Counted from the stretch's first letter, positions 53,970 to 63,897 are shown. The stretch: 64,000 nucleotides of DNA from an uncultured Bacteroidota bacterium (GCA_902791695.1 CADAWR010000001.1:1-64000), one strand, 5' to 3'. Notes: a model not told the origin generated them from the sequence alone. Made by a program: numbers and translations.

Positions 53970-55147
53970 TTTGAGAACATCACTTTCTCACTGTTGAACA
54001 ACCTCGTCAGGGCCCATACGGCAATGCCCGTGTACACCACATCGGAGGCCATGGTGACAACAACCGGCGTCCATTCAAGCTCGTGGCTGAAGACCGCCGT
54101 CATCACCTCTATGCCATTGTAGAAGGGGATGAGATAGACCGCAAGGTTGGCGGAGGCTCCGTCCTGGAACATCGGCAGCAGGCCGGCAAGCATCACCACC
54201 AGCATGAAGGGTGTCACCATGGTGCCTGCGTTCTTCACGTCCTTGGCCAATGCCGACAGTAGACTCACGGCACTAGCCATGATAAGCACCGAGGCAAGGA
54301 TAACCAGCAGCAGCGCCACATAGTCGCTGGTGGTATAGTGGAAGCCAAGGTCCACACCTTCATCCATGCCCACCATCTTGGGCAGCGAGAGGGCTATGCC
54401 TATGAAGCTGGAGATACCGCTGAGCAGCGCTATGCCGCTGAGCGAAACAATCTTGCCCAGCGCCAGTTCGTTGCGCTTCATGGGGGTGACAAGCAGCGTG
54501 GCTATGGTGCCGCGCTCTTTCTCACCGGCAATACTGCTGGGCGCTATAGCCATCACACCGCTGAAGAGCATCATCATTATCAGCATCGGCAGTATCTTGC
54601 TCCAAATCATGGCGCCGATGCTGTCGTCAGTGGCTTGGTCGAAGCGCTGTCCCTCCACCTGCGGCACGTTGACCGTGAAGGTACGGCCATAGTTGCCAAG
54701 CATAGTACTCACCGCCATATACACGCGACTGGCGGCATTATTGGTGCTGTTATAGTATATCTCCACGTTGGGCAGAGCCTCTCTTTCCACTTCACACTTA
54801 CCTATCACCAATTCATCGAAACCCTCCGGGAAGCGCACCAGCACGGCATTGAGCTCCTTGTCCTCGAGCATCGCTATGTCAGCCTCGGTCACAGGCTGCT
54901 GCACCACTACAAGGCTGCTGTCCATGGCGCCGAACAGCGGTGCCATGCTTTCGGGCATGTTCTCCACGCGCATCGTCACCACCTCGCCGGCACCTTTGGT
55001 GATCATACTCTGTATGCCGGTGCCCATCAGGCTATAGATGATGTATATCAGCAAGCCAGGCATTATCACCGTTGTGAACAACAGCTGCCTGTCGCCGAAA
55101 AAGCGCGCAAACTCTTTCTTTATTATTGTCCATGTGTTGCTTTTCAT
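53966..55147 (-). CDS. ABC transporter permease (NatB-like)
   Basis: A 393-aa ABC-2 type permease with six transmembrane helices: one at about 22-42, then a periplasmic loop of about 150 residues, then five between about 190 and 385. The cytosolic loop with GEKERGTIATLLVTPM is the hallmark of NatB/ABC-2 permeases. It pairs with the ATPase encoded just upstream (4-bp overlap). Substrate unknown; Na+ or drug export is common for the family. Confidence 0.87.
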   Translation of the reverse strand: MKSNTWTIIKKEFARFFGDRQLLFTTVIMPGLLIYIIYSLMGTGIQSMITKGAGEVVTMRVENMPESMAPLFGAMDSSLVVVQQPVTEADIAMLEDKELNAVLVRFPEGFDELVIGKCEVEREALPNVEIYYNSTNNAASRVYMAVSTMLGNYGRTFTVNVPQVEGQRFDQATDDSIGAMIWSKILPMLIMMMLFSGVMAIAPSSIAGEKERGTIATLLVTPMKRNELALGKIVSLSGIALLSGISSFIGIALSLPKMVGMDEGVDLGFHYTTSDYVALLLVILASVLIMASAVSLLSALAKDVKNAGTMVTPFMLVVMLAGLLPMFQDGASANLAVYLIPFYNGIEVMTAVFSHELEWTPVVVTMASDVVYTGIAVWALTRLFNSEKVMFSK

Positions 55148-55920
55148 TCTTCACCTCCTTTCACTTCTTTGTACAGTTCGAAGAAACGGTCCTCGATTGT
55201 GAGGCCGTTGCAGATTTCGCTGAGGGCTCCGCAAGCCACCAGACGGCCGTCGATGATGATGCCCACGCGGTCGCACAGGCGCTCCACGAGGCTGAAGATG
55301 TGCGTGCTCAGTATTATCGTCTTGCCTTCGCCGCGCAGCTCCTGCAGGTAGTCGGTCACCGTGCGCGCCGTCAGCACGTCGAGGCCGTTGGTGGGCTCGT
55401 CGAAGATGATGACCTCGGGGTCATGCACCAGCGATATCACCAGACTCAGCTTCTGCTTCATGCCGGTAGAGAGGTTGGCCACCTTCACCTCGGCGAACTT
55501 GTCTATGCCGAAGCGCTTGAACATGCGCTCCTTGCGCGCCGCCGTGGTGTTGGGGTCCACACCGTGCAGCTGGCTGAAGAAGTCGAACAGGTAGTTCGGT
55601 GTGAAGAAGTCCTCCAGCTTCAGCTCGCTGGTGAGGAAGCCAATCTTGCCCCTCACCTCCTCGGGCTGGCGCACCACGCTGCAACCGTCGAGCACGGCGT
55701 CGCCGCTGTCGGGCTTTATCAGGGTGCTCAGCATGCGCAGCGTCGTGGTCTTGCCGGCTCCGTTGGGGCCCAGCAGGCCGAATATCTCGCCGCGCGCGGC
55801 GCTGAACGTCAGGTTGTCCACAGCCACTTTGCGCTTGGCGGTGGTACGCTCTATCTTCTGTTGCTTACGGCTCAGCGTGAACGTCTTGCTGAGCCCTTCC
55901 ACTTTCAATATCTCTTCCAT
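55144..55920 (-). CDS. ABC transporter ATP-binding protein (NatA-like)
   Basis: A 258-aa ABC ATPase: Walker [12 protein letters not shown]-loop, signature LSTGMKQK, Walker [11 protein letters not shown] and a STHI switch. The N-terminal 30 residues include a basic insert ([14 protein letters not shown]) before the first strand. It forms the exporter with the overlapping NatB-like permease. Start placed at ATG 55920 (MEEILKVEG). Confidence 0.9.
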   Translation of the reverse strand: MEEILKVEGLSKTFTLSRKQQKIERTTAKRKVAVDNLTFSAARGEIFGLLGPNGAGKTTTLRMLSTLIKPDSGDAVLDGCSVVRQPEEVRGKIGFLTSELKLEDFFTPNYLFDFFSQLHGVDPNTTAARKERMFKRFGIDKFAEVKVANLSTGMKQKLSLVISLVHDPEVIIFDEPTNGLDVLTARTVTDYLQELRGEGKTIILSTHIFSLVERLCDRVGIIIDGRLVACGALSEICNGLTIEDRFFELYKEVKGGEE

Positions 55921-55922
55921 AA

Positions 55923-56885
55923 TCAATAAATGCTTCCTGTGTTAATTACCGGGCTGGCGCCCTCGTCGCCGCAGAGCACCACCATCAGGTTGCTCACCAT
56001 GGCGGCCTTGCGCTCTTCGTCCATCTCCACCACCTTGTCGGCGGCCAGCTTCCTAAGGGCCATGTCGACCATCGACACAGCACCCTCCACAATCTTCTCG
56101 CGGGCGGCAATGATGGCCTCGGCCTGCTGGCGCTTGAGCATCACGCTGGCAATCTCCTGCGCGTAGGCGAGATAATTGATACGCGCCTCCACGACCTCGA
56201 TGCCGGCTATGTCGAGGTGCTTGCTGATCTCCTGCTCTAGACGGCGGTTCACCTCCTCGCCGCCGGTGCGCAGCGTCACCTCGTTCTTGTCCTCGAGGTT
56301 GTCATAGCTGTAGAGGCTCGCCACCTTGCGCAGTGCCGAGTCGCTCTGCACCGACACGAAGTTGTCGTAGCCCTTCAACTGCTGCTGCACGGTGGTGCTG
56401 TTGGTGTTCACCGTCACCTGACGGCTCGCAGCAGGCTGCGTGGTGGTCTCAACGTCGATGTTGAAGCAAGCTTTGTAGGTGTCCTTGATGCGCCACACCA
56501 GCACCAGGCCGATCATGATGGGGTTGCCGCCGCGGTCGTTCACCTTGATGGGCGGCACGTCCATGTTGCGGGCGCGCAACGATAGTTTGCGCTTCACGTA
56601 GAAGGGATTGGTCCAGAAGAACCCGTTTTCGGTCACCGTGCCGCTGTAGCGGCCGAAGAAGGTCAGCACACGGCACTGGTTGGGCTGTATCACCATGAAG
56701 CCCGGCAGGTGGAACCCCCACACCACCCACAGCAGACCGCCCGCGAGGCCGGCACCGGACATCTCCTTGGCGCCGGCAATGACACACAGCCAGATGGCCA
56801 GCACCATCATGGCCAAATTCAGAACCAGATGCAGGAAACCATTGTTCCCGACACCCATCTTTTTCAAAACTTCTTTACTTTCCAT
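55923..56885 (-). CDS. SPFH/band 7 domain membrane protein
   Basis: A 320-aa protein with two N-terminal transmembrane helices (about 17-37 and 45-65) and an SPFH domain (about 70-260; VLTFFGRYSGTV, GIEVVEARINYLAYAQEIA), followed by an AAREKIVEGAV coiled segment. It probably forms flotillin-like rings that organise or protect membrane proteins. Start at ATG 56885. It heads a coupled unit with the NatAB exporter, an RHH protein and a hydrolase, so it may scaffold the exporter. Confidence 0.9.
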   Translation of the reverse strand: MESKEVLKKMGVGNNGFLHLVLNLAMMVLAIWLCVIAGAKEMSGAGLAGGLLWVVWGFHLPGFMVIQPNQCRVLTFFGRYSGTVTENGFFWTNPFYVKRKLSLRARNMDVPPIKVNDRGGNPIMIGLVLVWRIKDTYKACFNIDVETTTQPAASRQVTVNTNSTTVQQQLKGYDNFVSVQSDSALRKVASLYSYDNLEDKNEVTLRTGGEEVNRRLEQEISKHLDIAGIEVVEARINYLAYAQEIASVMLKRQQAEAIIAAREKIVEGAVSMVDMALRKLAADKVVEMDEERKAAMVSNLMVVLCGDEGASPVINTGSIY

Positions 56886-56947
56886 ATTACTTATTTTTAA
56901 TTGTTTACCCAAATTTATGTGATATTATTTCAATATCATTACGACTG

Positions 56948-56978
56948 CAAAAGTACAAACATTCCCGACACCGGCAAA
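56948..56978 (-). promoter_or_regulatory. Promoter for SPFH-NatAB operon
   Basis: On the minus strand TTTG (plus CAAA at 56975-56978) and TACTTTTG (plus 56948-56955), spacer 19 bp. Confidence 0.75.
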
Positions 56979-57038
56979 ACCTTTTTTCATTTTTAACATA
57001 TTTTAAACAATCCACCTCCTCTGCCGCTCCGGTGCCTC

Positions 57039-57142
57039 TCCGTACCCGCTCCGTCTGTTCTCCGGTTGTTCACCGGTTGTTTAACGGTTTAAACCGGAGA
57101 ACAGTCATAGAACAACCGGAGAACAGACGGAGCAGGTACGGA
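57039..57142. repeat. Intergenic palindrome family, copy 5
   Basis: Perfect 20-bp outer arms (57051-57070 with 57111-57130), extended by CGTACCCGCT / AGCAGGTACG with one mismatch. The inner part keeps CACCGGTTGTTTAACGG and TTTAAACCGG, but its right inner arm is replaced by unrelated sequence. Relative to copy 1 both arms carry a paired A-to-C / T-to-G change (TTCTACGG to TTCTCCGG, CCGTAGAA to CCGGAGAA). It is located in a divergent intergenic region. Confidence 0.9.
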
Positions 57143-57237
57143 GTGGATACGGAATGGGGATTGCAAGAAAAAGTACTCAACATATACTAAATCATCAAAA
57201 CCAGCGTTAATAATGACGCTATAAAGCATCGACAGCG

Positions 57238-57843
57238 ATGAAGAAAAGCACACTGATACTGACACTGGCGGCCATGCTTGCCGCAGGCACCGCCTTCGGA
57301 CAGGTACCCGTCAACAGTCCTGCGAAGGGTCATTATACCTTCGGCACCATACTGGACGGCGACACCGTGCCGCTGTACTACCTGCCGGAAGCCACCATCT
57401 ACTCCAGCGGCATGCTGCTCACGCCCAAGGAGATAAAGCAGAACGCCAAGCTGATACGCAACGTGCGCCTGATGCGTCCCTATGCCATCGAGGGCAAGCG
57501 CCGACTCGACAAGCTGGAGCTGGAGATTGCGGCCCTGCCGCGCAAGGATCGCCGTGCCGCCATCAAGGAGGCTGAGCGCCAGCTGCTTGCCGACTACAAG
57601 GGTGAGCTGGAGAACTATACTTTCTCGCAGGGCCTGGTGCTCATAAAGCTGATAGACCGCGAGACCAACCGGTCGGCATACAAGATTGTGGGTGAGCTGC
57701 GCGGCTCGCTGCGCGCTGGCCTCTACCAAGCCATAGCACGCATCTTCGGATACAACCTCAAGGATACCTTCGACCCGAAGCACAACAAGAAAGACGACCT
57801 CATAGACCGCATCTGTATCTCCATCGACCGCGGCCAGATATAA
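57238..57843 (+). CDS. DUF4294 domain protein
   Basis: A 201-aa protein with a signal peptide (ending GTAFGQ). The segment GTILDGDTVPLYYLPEATIY and the following helical NAKLIRNVRLMRPYA, then ELRGSLRAGLYQAIARIFGYNLK, are typical of DUF4294 proteins of Bacteroidetes. Periplasmic, function unknown. It is followed by an NlpC/P60 gene 5 bp downstream, probably one transcript. Confidence 0.87.
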   Translation: MKKSTLILTLAAMLAAGTAFGQVPVNSPAKGHYTFGTILDGDTVPLYYLPEATIYSSGMLLTPKEIKQNAKLIRNVRLMRPYAIEGKRRLDKLELEIAALPRKDRRAAIKEAERQLLADYKGELENYTFSQGLVLIKLIDRETNRSAYKIVGELRGSLRAGLYQAIARIFGYNLKDTFDPKHNKKDDLIDRICISIDRGQI

Positions 57844-57848
57844 TAAAG

Positions 57849-58415
57849 ATGAAAGGATATTGTTTTCTGTCGGCCGTGCCCATGAGGGCCGAGGCCAGCG
57901 ACCGCGCCGAGATGGTGAACCAGTTGGTGCTGGGCGACACCGTCGATGTCATTGACCGCAAAGAAAAGTGGTCGCTGGTGAAGAGCGACTACGACGGCTA
58001 CGAGGGCTGGGTGGACAACAAGCAGTACGCTCCCTTCGAGGACGCCGCCTCGCTGGCGGAGAGCCTCTTCCTCGGCACACCCTACCTGTGGGGCGGACGC
58101 TCGACCGGCGGCATCGACTGCAGCGGACTTACGCAGATATGCTTCAAGGCCAAGGGCATATGGCTGCCGCGCGATGCCTCGCAGCAGGCCACCTGCGGCA
58201 TCGAGGTGTGCGGCTGCGACGTGCTGCGCGACGACCTCGCCTTCTTCCGCAACGCCGAGGGCCGCATCATACACGTGGGTATCTGCATGGGCGACGGCCG
58301 CATCATCCACGCTTCAGGCCAGGTGCGCATAGACACCCTCGACACCCGCGGCATCCTTGTGGAGAAGACCGGCACCTACAGCCACACGTTGCACTCAATA
58401 CGACGCGTTAAATAA
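57849..58415 (+). CDS. NlpC/P60 family cysteine peptidase
   Basis: A 188-aa C40 peptidase. An SH3-like domain (about 5-60) is followed by the NlpC/P60 domain with Cys91 (IDCSGLTQ), His142 (IIHVGI) and a third residue near His154. It should cleave cell-wall peptide bonds (gamma-D-Glu to diamino acid). It has no evident signal peptide or membrane anchor, so it may act in the cytosol on recycled muropeptides. Coupled to the DUF4294 gene. Confidence 0.88.
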   Translation: MKGYCFLSAVPMRAEASDRAEMVNQLVLGDTVDVIDRKEKWSLVKSDYDGYEGWVDNKQYAPFEDAASLAESLFLGTPYLWGGRSTGGIDCSGLTQICFKAKGIWLPRDASQQATCGIEVCGCDVLRDDLAFFRNAEGRIIHVGICMGDGRIIHASGQVRIDTLDTRGILVEKTGTYSHTLHSIRRVK

Positions 58416-58425
58416 AAGATACCAT

Positions 58426-59118
58426 ATGAAGACAAAGTACTTAACACTGGCGATTTTGGCGACGATGGCCTTTGTGAGCCTTGTCTCATGCCACAAAGAC
58501 AGCGATGAGCCTGCTCATCAAACAATCAACTGGGTAGACCTTGGCCTGCCGAGCGGACTGCTGTGGGCCGACAGAAACGTGGGGGCCGACAGTCCGGAAG
58601 GCTACGGCGGCTATTACGCCTGGGGCGCGACATGCACCACATACACATATAACTATAGCACATACCCTTATGGCACTGCCACCAACCAACTCACAAAATA
58701 CTGCACAAGGGCCGACCGTGGCCTCGACGGCTTCACCGACACGCTGACAATCCTTGTGCCGGGCGACGATGTCGCCACAGTCAAGATTGGCGACGGCGCA
58801 CGTACACCGACAGCAGAAGAGTGGCATGAACTCATCGATAACACCAATGGTACATGGACTACACAAAATGGTGTCAGCGGACGCCTGTTCACCGGCCATA
58901 ACGGCAACACTATTTTCATACCCGCTGCAGGCTATAGGGCTGGCCCTGAACTTTACCAGGCAGGGGAATGCGTCAAATGCTGGACTTCGACGCTACAAAC
59001 AAGCGAGCCGATGTTTGCAATTTGCGTCGGCTTTATATCACACTACCCTTGGCGTTGGATGGGGAACGGCGATCGCACAACAGGATACCCCGTCCGCGCC
59101 GTAAAGAATGCGCAATAA
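58426..59118 (+). CDS. Lipoprotein with FISUMP-type domain
   Basis: A 230-aa lipoprotein (lipobox LVSC, Cys22). The segment VDLGLPSGLLWADRNVGA, PEGYGGYYAWG, and TPTAEEWHELID are typical of the Fibrobacter succinogenes major paralogous (FISUMP) domain, common in surface lipoproteins of gut Bacteroidales. Start at ATG 58426. It lies 10 bp after the NlpC/P60 gene and is followed by a terminator. Function unknown. Confidence 0.82.
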   Translation: MKTKYLTLAILATMAFVSLVSCHKDSDEPAHQTINWVDLGLPSGLLWADRNVGADSPEGYGGYYAWGATCTTYTYNYSTYPYGTATNQLTKYCTRADRGLDGFTDTLTILVPGDDVATVKIGDGARTPTAEEWHELIDNTNGTWTTQNGVSGRLFTGHNGNTIFIPAAGYRAGPELYQAGECVKCWTSTLQTSEPMFAICVGFISHYPWRWMGNGDRTTGYPVRAVKNAQ

Positions 59119-59144
59119 TACCGGTTGAGACATACCGTTATGTT

Positions 59145-59172
59145 AAAAAAGTGCCCAATAGGGCACTTTTTT
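59145..59172 (+). terminator. Terminator of DUF4294-NlpC-lipoprotein unit
   Basis: 12-bp stem (AAAAAAGTGCCC / GGGCACTTTTTT) with AATA loop and T run. Confidence 0.88.
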
Positions 59173-59173
59173 G

Positions 59174-59203
59174 TTTGCATGTCGCAAAAAGTGTGTATCT
59201 TTG
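59174..59203 (+). promoter_or_regulatory. Promoter for lysS
   Basis: TTTG at 59174-59177 and TATCTTTG at 59196-59203; spacer 18 bp, slightly short. The ATG is at 59241. Confidence 0.6.
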
Positions 59204-59240
59204 CACTTTATTTTAGAAACAATAAATAGACCAACATATT

Positions 59241-60959
59241 ATGGCAGAACTAACTGAGCAAGAACAGATACGCCGCAATTCGCTGGCAGAGCTGAAGAAC
59301 TTGGGCATCAACCCCTACCCCGCAGCCCTCTATGAGGTGAACGCCAAGAGCGCCGAGATACTGGAGAAGTTTCCACAGGACAACACACTGTTCCAGAACA
59401 TCAGCATTGCCGGCCGCATCATGAGCCGCCGCATCATGGGTGCCGCCTCGTTCGTGGAGCTGCAGGACAGCTACGGCCGCATACAACTCTATATCAAGCG
59501 TGACGAGATTTGCCCCGGCGAGGACAAGACTCTCTACAACACTGTCTTCAAGCGCCTGCTGGACATTGGCGACATCATCGGCGTTACGGGTTATGTCTTT
59601 GTGACCCAGATGGGTGAGATATCCATCCACTGTAAGACCCTCACTGTGCTCAGCAAGAGCCTGCGTCCGCTGCCTATCGTCAAGGAAAAGGATGGTCAGA
59701 TATTCGACGCCTTCAGCGACCCCGAGCTGCGCTACCGCCAGCGCTATGTGGACCTCATCGTCAACCCACAGGTGCGCGAGACCTTTGTGCAGCGCACCAA
59801 GATAATCAACACGATGCGATCCTTCTTCAACGAGCAGGGCTACCTCGAGGTGGAGACACCGGTGCTGCAGGTAATCCCCGGCGGCGCTGCGGCGCGCCCC
59901 TTCATCACGCACCACAACGCGCTTGACATGGAGCTCTACCTGCGCATCGCCGACGAGCTGTACCTCAAGCGCCTTATCGTCGGCGGCTATGCCGGAGTGT
60001 ACGAGTTCAGCCGCAACTTCCGCAACGAGGGCATCGACCGCACACACAACCCTGAGTTCACCTGCATGGAAATATACGTGGCCTACAAGGACTACAACTG
60101 GATGATGACCTTCGTCGAGACCATGCTGGGACGCATCGCCCAAGAGTTACACGGCACCACCAAAGTGAACGTGTGGGGTCACGAGATTGACTTCGGCGGT
60201 CCCTTCCGCCGCGCTCCGATGTGCGAACTCATCAAGGAACAGACTGGCTACGACGTGGAGAACATGGACGAGCAGCAGCTGCGCGACACCTGCAAAGCCC
60301 TCAACATTGAAGTCGACGAGACGATGGGCAAAGGCAAGCTGATCGACGCCATCTTCGGCGAGAAGTGCGAGCCCACGCTGATACAGCCCACCTTCGTCAC
60401 AGACTACCCCATCGACATGTCGCCCCTCTGCAAGCGCCACCGCGACAATTCCAACCTCACCGAACGCTTCGAGCTCTTCGTCTGCGGCAAGGAACTGGCT
60501 AACGCCTATAGCGAGCTCAACGACCCCATCGACCAGCTGGAGCGCTTCCAAGAGCAGCTGCGTCTGAGCGAGAAAGGCGACGACGAGGCCATGTTTATCG
60601 ACATGGACTTCGTGCGCGCCCTCGAGTACGGCATGCCACCCACTAGCGGCATGGGCATTGGCATCGACCGCTTGGTGATGATGATGACAGACGAACAGAA
60701 CATTCAGGACGTGCTCCTCTTCCCCCTGATGAAGCCCGAGAAGAAAGCCGCCGTCACCACCGACGAGGATTTCGTCAAGCACGGCGTCCCCGCCGAATGG
60801 GTGCCGGTAATCCGCAAGGCAGGTATCAATACCATATCCCAGCTCAAAGCAGCCAACCCCAACAAGCTCTTCAACGACCTCGGCGGCCTCCGCAAGAAGA
60901 TGAAGCTCGACATACCCGCCCTCAAACGCGAACAGTTCGACGCCTGGCTCAATGATTAA
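59241..60959 (+). CDS. lysS: Lysyl-tRNA synthetase (class II)
   Basis: A 572-aa class II aminoacyl-tRNA synthetase that charges tRNA-Lys. An N-terminal OB fold (about 55-160) is followed by the catalytic core with motif 2 [15 protein letters not shown] and motif 3 GIGIDRL. The C-terminal 75 residues after LFPLMKPE (about 500-572) form an extra helical extension with a helix-hairpin pattern ([21 protein letters not shown]), as in other Bacteroidetes LysRS. Overlaps the metallo-hydrolase gene by 8 bp. Confidence 0.96.
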   Translation: MAELTEQEQIRRNSLAELKNLGINPYPAALYEVNAKSAEILEKFPQDNTLFQNISIAGRIMSRRIMGAASFVELQDSYGRIQLYIKRDEICPGEDKTLYNTVFKRLLDIGDIIGVTGYVFVTQMGEISIHCKTLTVLSKSLRPLPIVKEKDGQIFDAFSDPELRYRQRYVDLIVNPQVRETFVQRTKIINTMRSFFNEQGYLEVETPVLQVIPGGAAARPFITHHNALDMELYLRIADELYLKRLIVGGYAGVYEFSRNFRNEGIDRTHNPEFTCMEIYVAYKDYNWMMTFVETMLGRIAQELHGTTKVNVWGHEIDFGGPFRRAPMCELIKEQTGYDVENMDEQQLRDTCKALNIEVDETMGKGKLIDAIFGEKCEPTLIQPTFVTDYPIDMSPLCKRHRDNSNLTERFELFVCGKELANAYSELNDPIDQLERFQEQLRLSEKGDDEAMFIDMDFVRALEYGMPPTSGMGIGIDRLVMMMTDEQNIQDVLLFPLMKPEKKAAVTTDEDFVKHGVPAEWVPVIRKAGINTISQLKAANPNKLFNDLGGLRKKMKLDIPALKREQFDAWLND

Positions 60960-61590
60960 GCAGTTTACGTTCAACCATTTTGAGGTTAACTGCTACCTCA
61001 TCGTTGATGAGGGCGCAAAGCAGTGCGCCATCGTAGACCCCGCCTGCGAGGCTTCGTTCGAGGATGCTCAGTTGACACAGTACATTGCACAGGAGCAATT
61101 GCAAGTGACGCATATACTCCTCACCCATGCCCACGTGGACCATATCGCAGGCCTGCGACAGGTGTGCGAGCACTACAAGCTGCCGGTGACCATGCACGCC
61201 GAAGGGCGCAAACTTCTGAAGCAGGCTGAGGCCTATGGCTCAATCATGGGCTTTGCAGTAGACAACATGGGAGACCTCGAGGTAGCGGAGATTGCGGATG
61301 GCGAGATAATACACGTCGGCAGCCTCGACGTAGAATGCCGCTACGTCCCCGGTCATTGCCCAGGAAGCATATGTTTCGTGGTGCCAGCCGACAAGGCCGT
61401 CATCACTGGCGACGCACTGTTCCACTTCAGCATAGGGCGCACAGACCTACCCGGCGGCGATTACCCCACCCTCATTGAGAAACTCAAGAGCCGCGTGCTC
61501 ACTCTGCCCGATGACTACCGTGTGCTCCCCGGCCACGGCATAGCCAGCCAGATAGGCAAAGAGAAGAAATACAACAGCTTTCTGGTATGA
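60952..61590 (+). CDS. MBL-fold metallo-hydrolase (glyoxalase II-like)
   Basis: A 212-aa metallo-beta-lactamase fold enzyme with THAHVDH (His59, His61, Asp63, His64), VPGHCPGS and LPGHG, supplying a dinuclear metal site. Close to glyoxalase II-like hydrolases that split thioesters. The exact substrate is unknown. It overlaps both lysS (8 bp) and ung (4 bp), so the three are translationally coupled. Confidence 0.9.
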   Translation: MIKQFTFNHFEVNCYLIVDEGAKQCAIVDPACEASFEDAQLTQYIAQEQLQVTHILLTHAHVDHIAGLRQVCEHYKLPVTMHAEGRKLLKQAEAYGSIMGFAVDNMGDLEVAEIADGEIIHVGSLDVECRYVPGHCPGSICFVVPADKAVITGDALFHFSIGRTDLPGGDYPTLIEKLKSRVLTLPDDYRVLPGHGIASQIGKEKKYNSFLV

Positions 61591-62264
61591 GTGTGAAGAT
61601 AGACCCCAGCTGGTACGCCGTGCTGCAGCCGCAGTTCGAGGCGCCATACTTTGCGGATCTCAAGCAGTTCCTTGTGGCAGAGCGGGCACAGCACACATGC
61701 TATCCTCCCGGCAGCAAGATTTTCAATGCCTTCGACAGTACGCCGTTCGACAAGGTAAAGGTGGTCATCCTTGGCCAGGACCCCTACCACGAGCCCGGTC
61801 AAGCCATGGGGCTCTGCTTCTCGGTGCCGCAAGGCATACAGGTGCCGCCCTCATTAGTCAATATCATCACCGAAATCAATACCGACCTCGGCGTTGACAT
61901 CCCCAAGACCTGCGGTGATCTCAGCGGTTGGGCCGCACAAGGAGTGCTACTCCTCAACGCCACCCTCACCGTTCGAGCCCACCAAGCCGGCAGCCACCAG
62001 CGACACGGTTGGGAGACCTTCACCGACGCCGCCATCCAAGCCCTCAGCCAGCAACGCACGGGCATTGTCTTCCTCCTCTGGGGCAGCTATGCCATCGCCA
62101 AACGCGTCCTCATCGACCAAAGCCGACACCTCGTGCTCACGGCGCCGCATCCCTCGCCGCTCTCCGCCTACAGGGGCTTCTTCGGCTGTCGCCACTTCAG
62201 CCAGGCTAACGCCTACCTGCAATCGCAGGGGCAGCAGCCAATAGACTGGACACGCATCGGCTAA
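61587..62264 (+). CDS. ung: Uracil-DNA glycosylase
   Basis: A 225-aa family 1 UDG that removes uracil from DNA. Water-activating loop GQDPYH (63-68), FDST-like region, GVLLLNATLTV, and the leucine loop HPSPLSA (about 188). Length and motifs are standard. Coupled to the MBL gene. Its stop codon overlaps the comEC stop on the other strand by two bases. Confidence 0.96.
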   Translation: MSVKIDPSWYAVLQPQFEAPYFADLKQFLVAERAQHTCYPPGSKIFNAFDSTPFDKVKVVILGQDPYHEPGQAMGLCFSVPQGIQVPPSLVNIITEINTDLGVDIPKTCGDLSGWAAQGVLLLNATLTVRAHQAGSHQRHGWETFTDAAIQALSQQRTGIVFLLWGSYAIAKRVLIDQSRHLVLTAPHPSPLSAYRGFFGCRHFSQANAYLQSQGQQPIDWTRIG

Positions 62265-63258
62265 GCATTGCGCCGCAACAGGAACTGCGGCAACATAAGC
62301 AATCCCACAACAAGCAACGTCACCGCTGCCAACATCGGCGCGGACAGGTATATATCCTCGGCCACCGCATACGGCAGCGAGCCCACCCATGCGGTGAGCG
62401 CGTCGGTACCGCGCAACAACATCTGCAGCGGCCAGGCCGTAACCATGCACGGCACCGCCATATAGAGCAGCGAAAGGCCAAGTATAACGCCTGCGGCTGG
62501 CACAACAACAACGTTGGCAATAATAAAGTATAGCGGCAGCCGATGGAATGTAGCCACCACCACGGGCAGCGTAGCCAGCGTGGCGGCGACACTCACGGCG
62601 GCGGCTTGTCCGAAGGGCGTATGTAGCGCACGTATGGCTGGCTGCGCCAGCAGTATTCCAGCAACGGCGCTGAACGACAGCTGCCATCCGACATCATAAA
62701 TCAGCAACGGCTCGGCAAGGAGCATCACGATGGCAGCCAGCGCCAGCAGGTTGAGCGGAACCACGCGGCGACCAACCATGTCGTTGACAATAAACATTGA
62801 GAACATCAGTGCCGCACGCAGTGTAGAGGGCGCCGCACCGGTAATGAGCGCAAAGCCCCACACCGCCACAAGCTGCAGCGAGCCACGCACAATGCGTCCA
62901 CGCCGTTCACGGCCAGTCCACCAAAACAGCATTCCCACAATCCCCGCCAGAATGCCGACATGCAAACCACTAACCGCCAGCAGATGCGCAAGGCCGGCGT
63001 TGCGGTAGTGCGACCTGGTGTTGCGGTCGACGTCAGCTTTCCAGCCGAGCGCCAACGCCTCGGCCACGCCTCCGTCCTGCAGCGGACCGCTCTGCATCCG
63101 GTGCAGCAGGCGTATGCGCAAATCCCTTATATAATCGCATTTCTCCGCCGCCAGGGGGGGGTAGCAACAGCTTGGAAATCAGCCCTCCAAAGACCTCCAG
63201 TGATGGCGACAAGAGCCATCAGCACCAGCGCCACAGGCACCAGTGGAATCCTACGCAT
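62261..63258 (-). pseudogene. comEC: ComEC/Rec2-like DNA uptake channel, frameshifted at a C8 tract
   Basis: Competence-channel protein reading from ATG 63258. The first 35 residues (MRRIPLVPVALVLMALVAITGG) run in one frame until the tract of eight C on the minus strand (plus 63155-63162) and stop at 63127; the rest (LAAEKCDYIRDLRIRLLH..., then HYRNAGLAHLLAVSGLHVGI) follows in the next frame. One extra C would join them into a 332-aa protein. The competence domain with seven or more helices is complete to the end. Compared with typical ComEC the N-terminal OB-like (DUF4131) and C-terminal metallo-hydrolase domains are absent. The frameshift may be real, phase-variable or an assembly error. 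The start overlaps the nitroreductase stop. Confidence 0.75.
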
Positions 63259-63895
63259 GGTTGAGGATAAGGTCGTCGAGGCGCACCTTGGGCACATAGT
63301 GCACCCCGTCGCGACGGTAGTAGGCACGCGGAGCGTCGGCGTCAGTAGGCACAAGCTCTATGCGGTCGGCACCCTTGCCCACAGCCAGCAGCATCAGCGG
63401 CTCAAACGGCAACGAGAACGCCTCCTTGACCTTCTCGCGGTTGAAAGCGCCAATCATCAGCGTGTTAAGCCCCATCTCCACGGCCTTGAGAGCCATACTC
63501 TGCAGCGCTATACCGAGGTCAATGTCCACCAGCTTGCTCTCCGGCGCCACCGAACAGCAGATGATGAACGCCTCCGGCTCGGTACCCTCTACCGGCAGGT
63601 GAAGCTCCGGCAATGCGGCGCCCATCTTGAGGAGCGGCAGCAGCCGGTCGGCGCCGGTCTCCTTGGTCACCAGCCAGTAGCGCAGCACCTGCTGGTTGCA
63701 GCCCGAGGGCAGCTTGGTACATACGCCGACGATGCGCTCCAGCTCGGCGCGCGACACCACATAGGCCTTCTTGTATGCACGGTGACTGCGGCTGCGCGAC
63801 AGCAGGCTGTCGACAGTGTTGCCGATGCGTTTCACCTTGGGTTTTGCCGAGCCGATGGTCTCCTCGTAGCGCTTCTCCAAATAGTTGTCAGCCAT
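63251..63895 (-). CDS. Nitroreductase family protein
   Basis: A 214-aa FMN-dependent nitroreductase-like protein: SRSRSHRAYKKAYV near 35, PSGCNQQVLRYWLV (FMN and substrate), ALQSMALKAVEMGLNTLMIGAF in the core, and a C-terminal KVRLDDLIL tail. Start at ATG 63895, two bases after the stop of the upstream partial gene. It overlaps the comEC start by 8 bp. Likely electron donor NAD(P)H; the physiological substrate is unknown. Distinct from the NfsA-type gene at 44304. Confidence 0.87.
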   Translation of the reverse strand: MADNYLEKRYEETIGSAKPKVKRIGNTVDSLLSRSRSHRAYKKAYVVSRAELERIVGVCTKLPSGCNQQVLRYWLVTKETGADRLLPLLKMGAALPELHLPVEGTEPEAFIICCSVAPESKLVDIDLGIALQSMALKAVEMGLNTLMIGAFNREKVKEAFSLPFEPLMLLAVGKGADRIELVPTDADAPRAYYRRDGVHYVPKVRLDDLILNHA

Positions 63896-63897
63896 GG

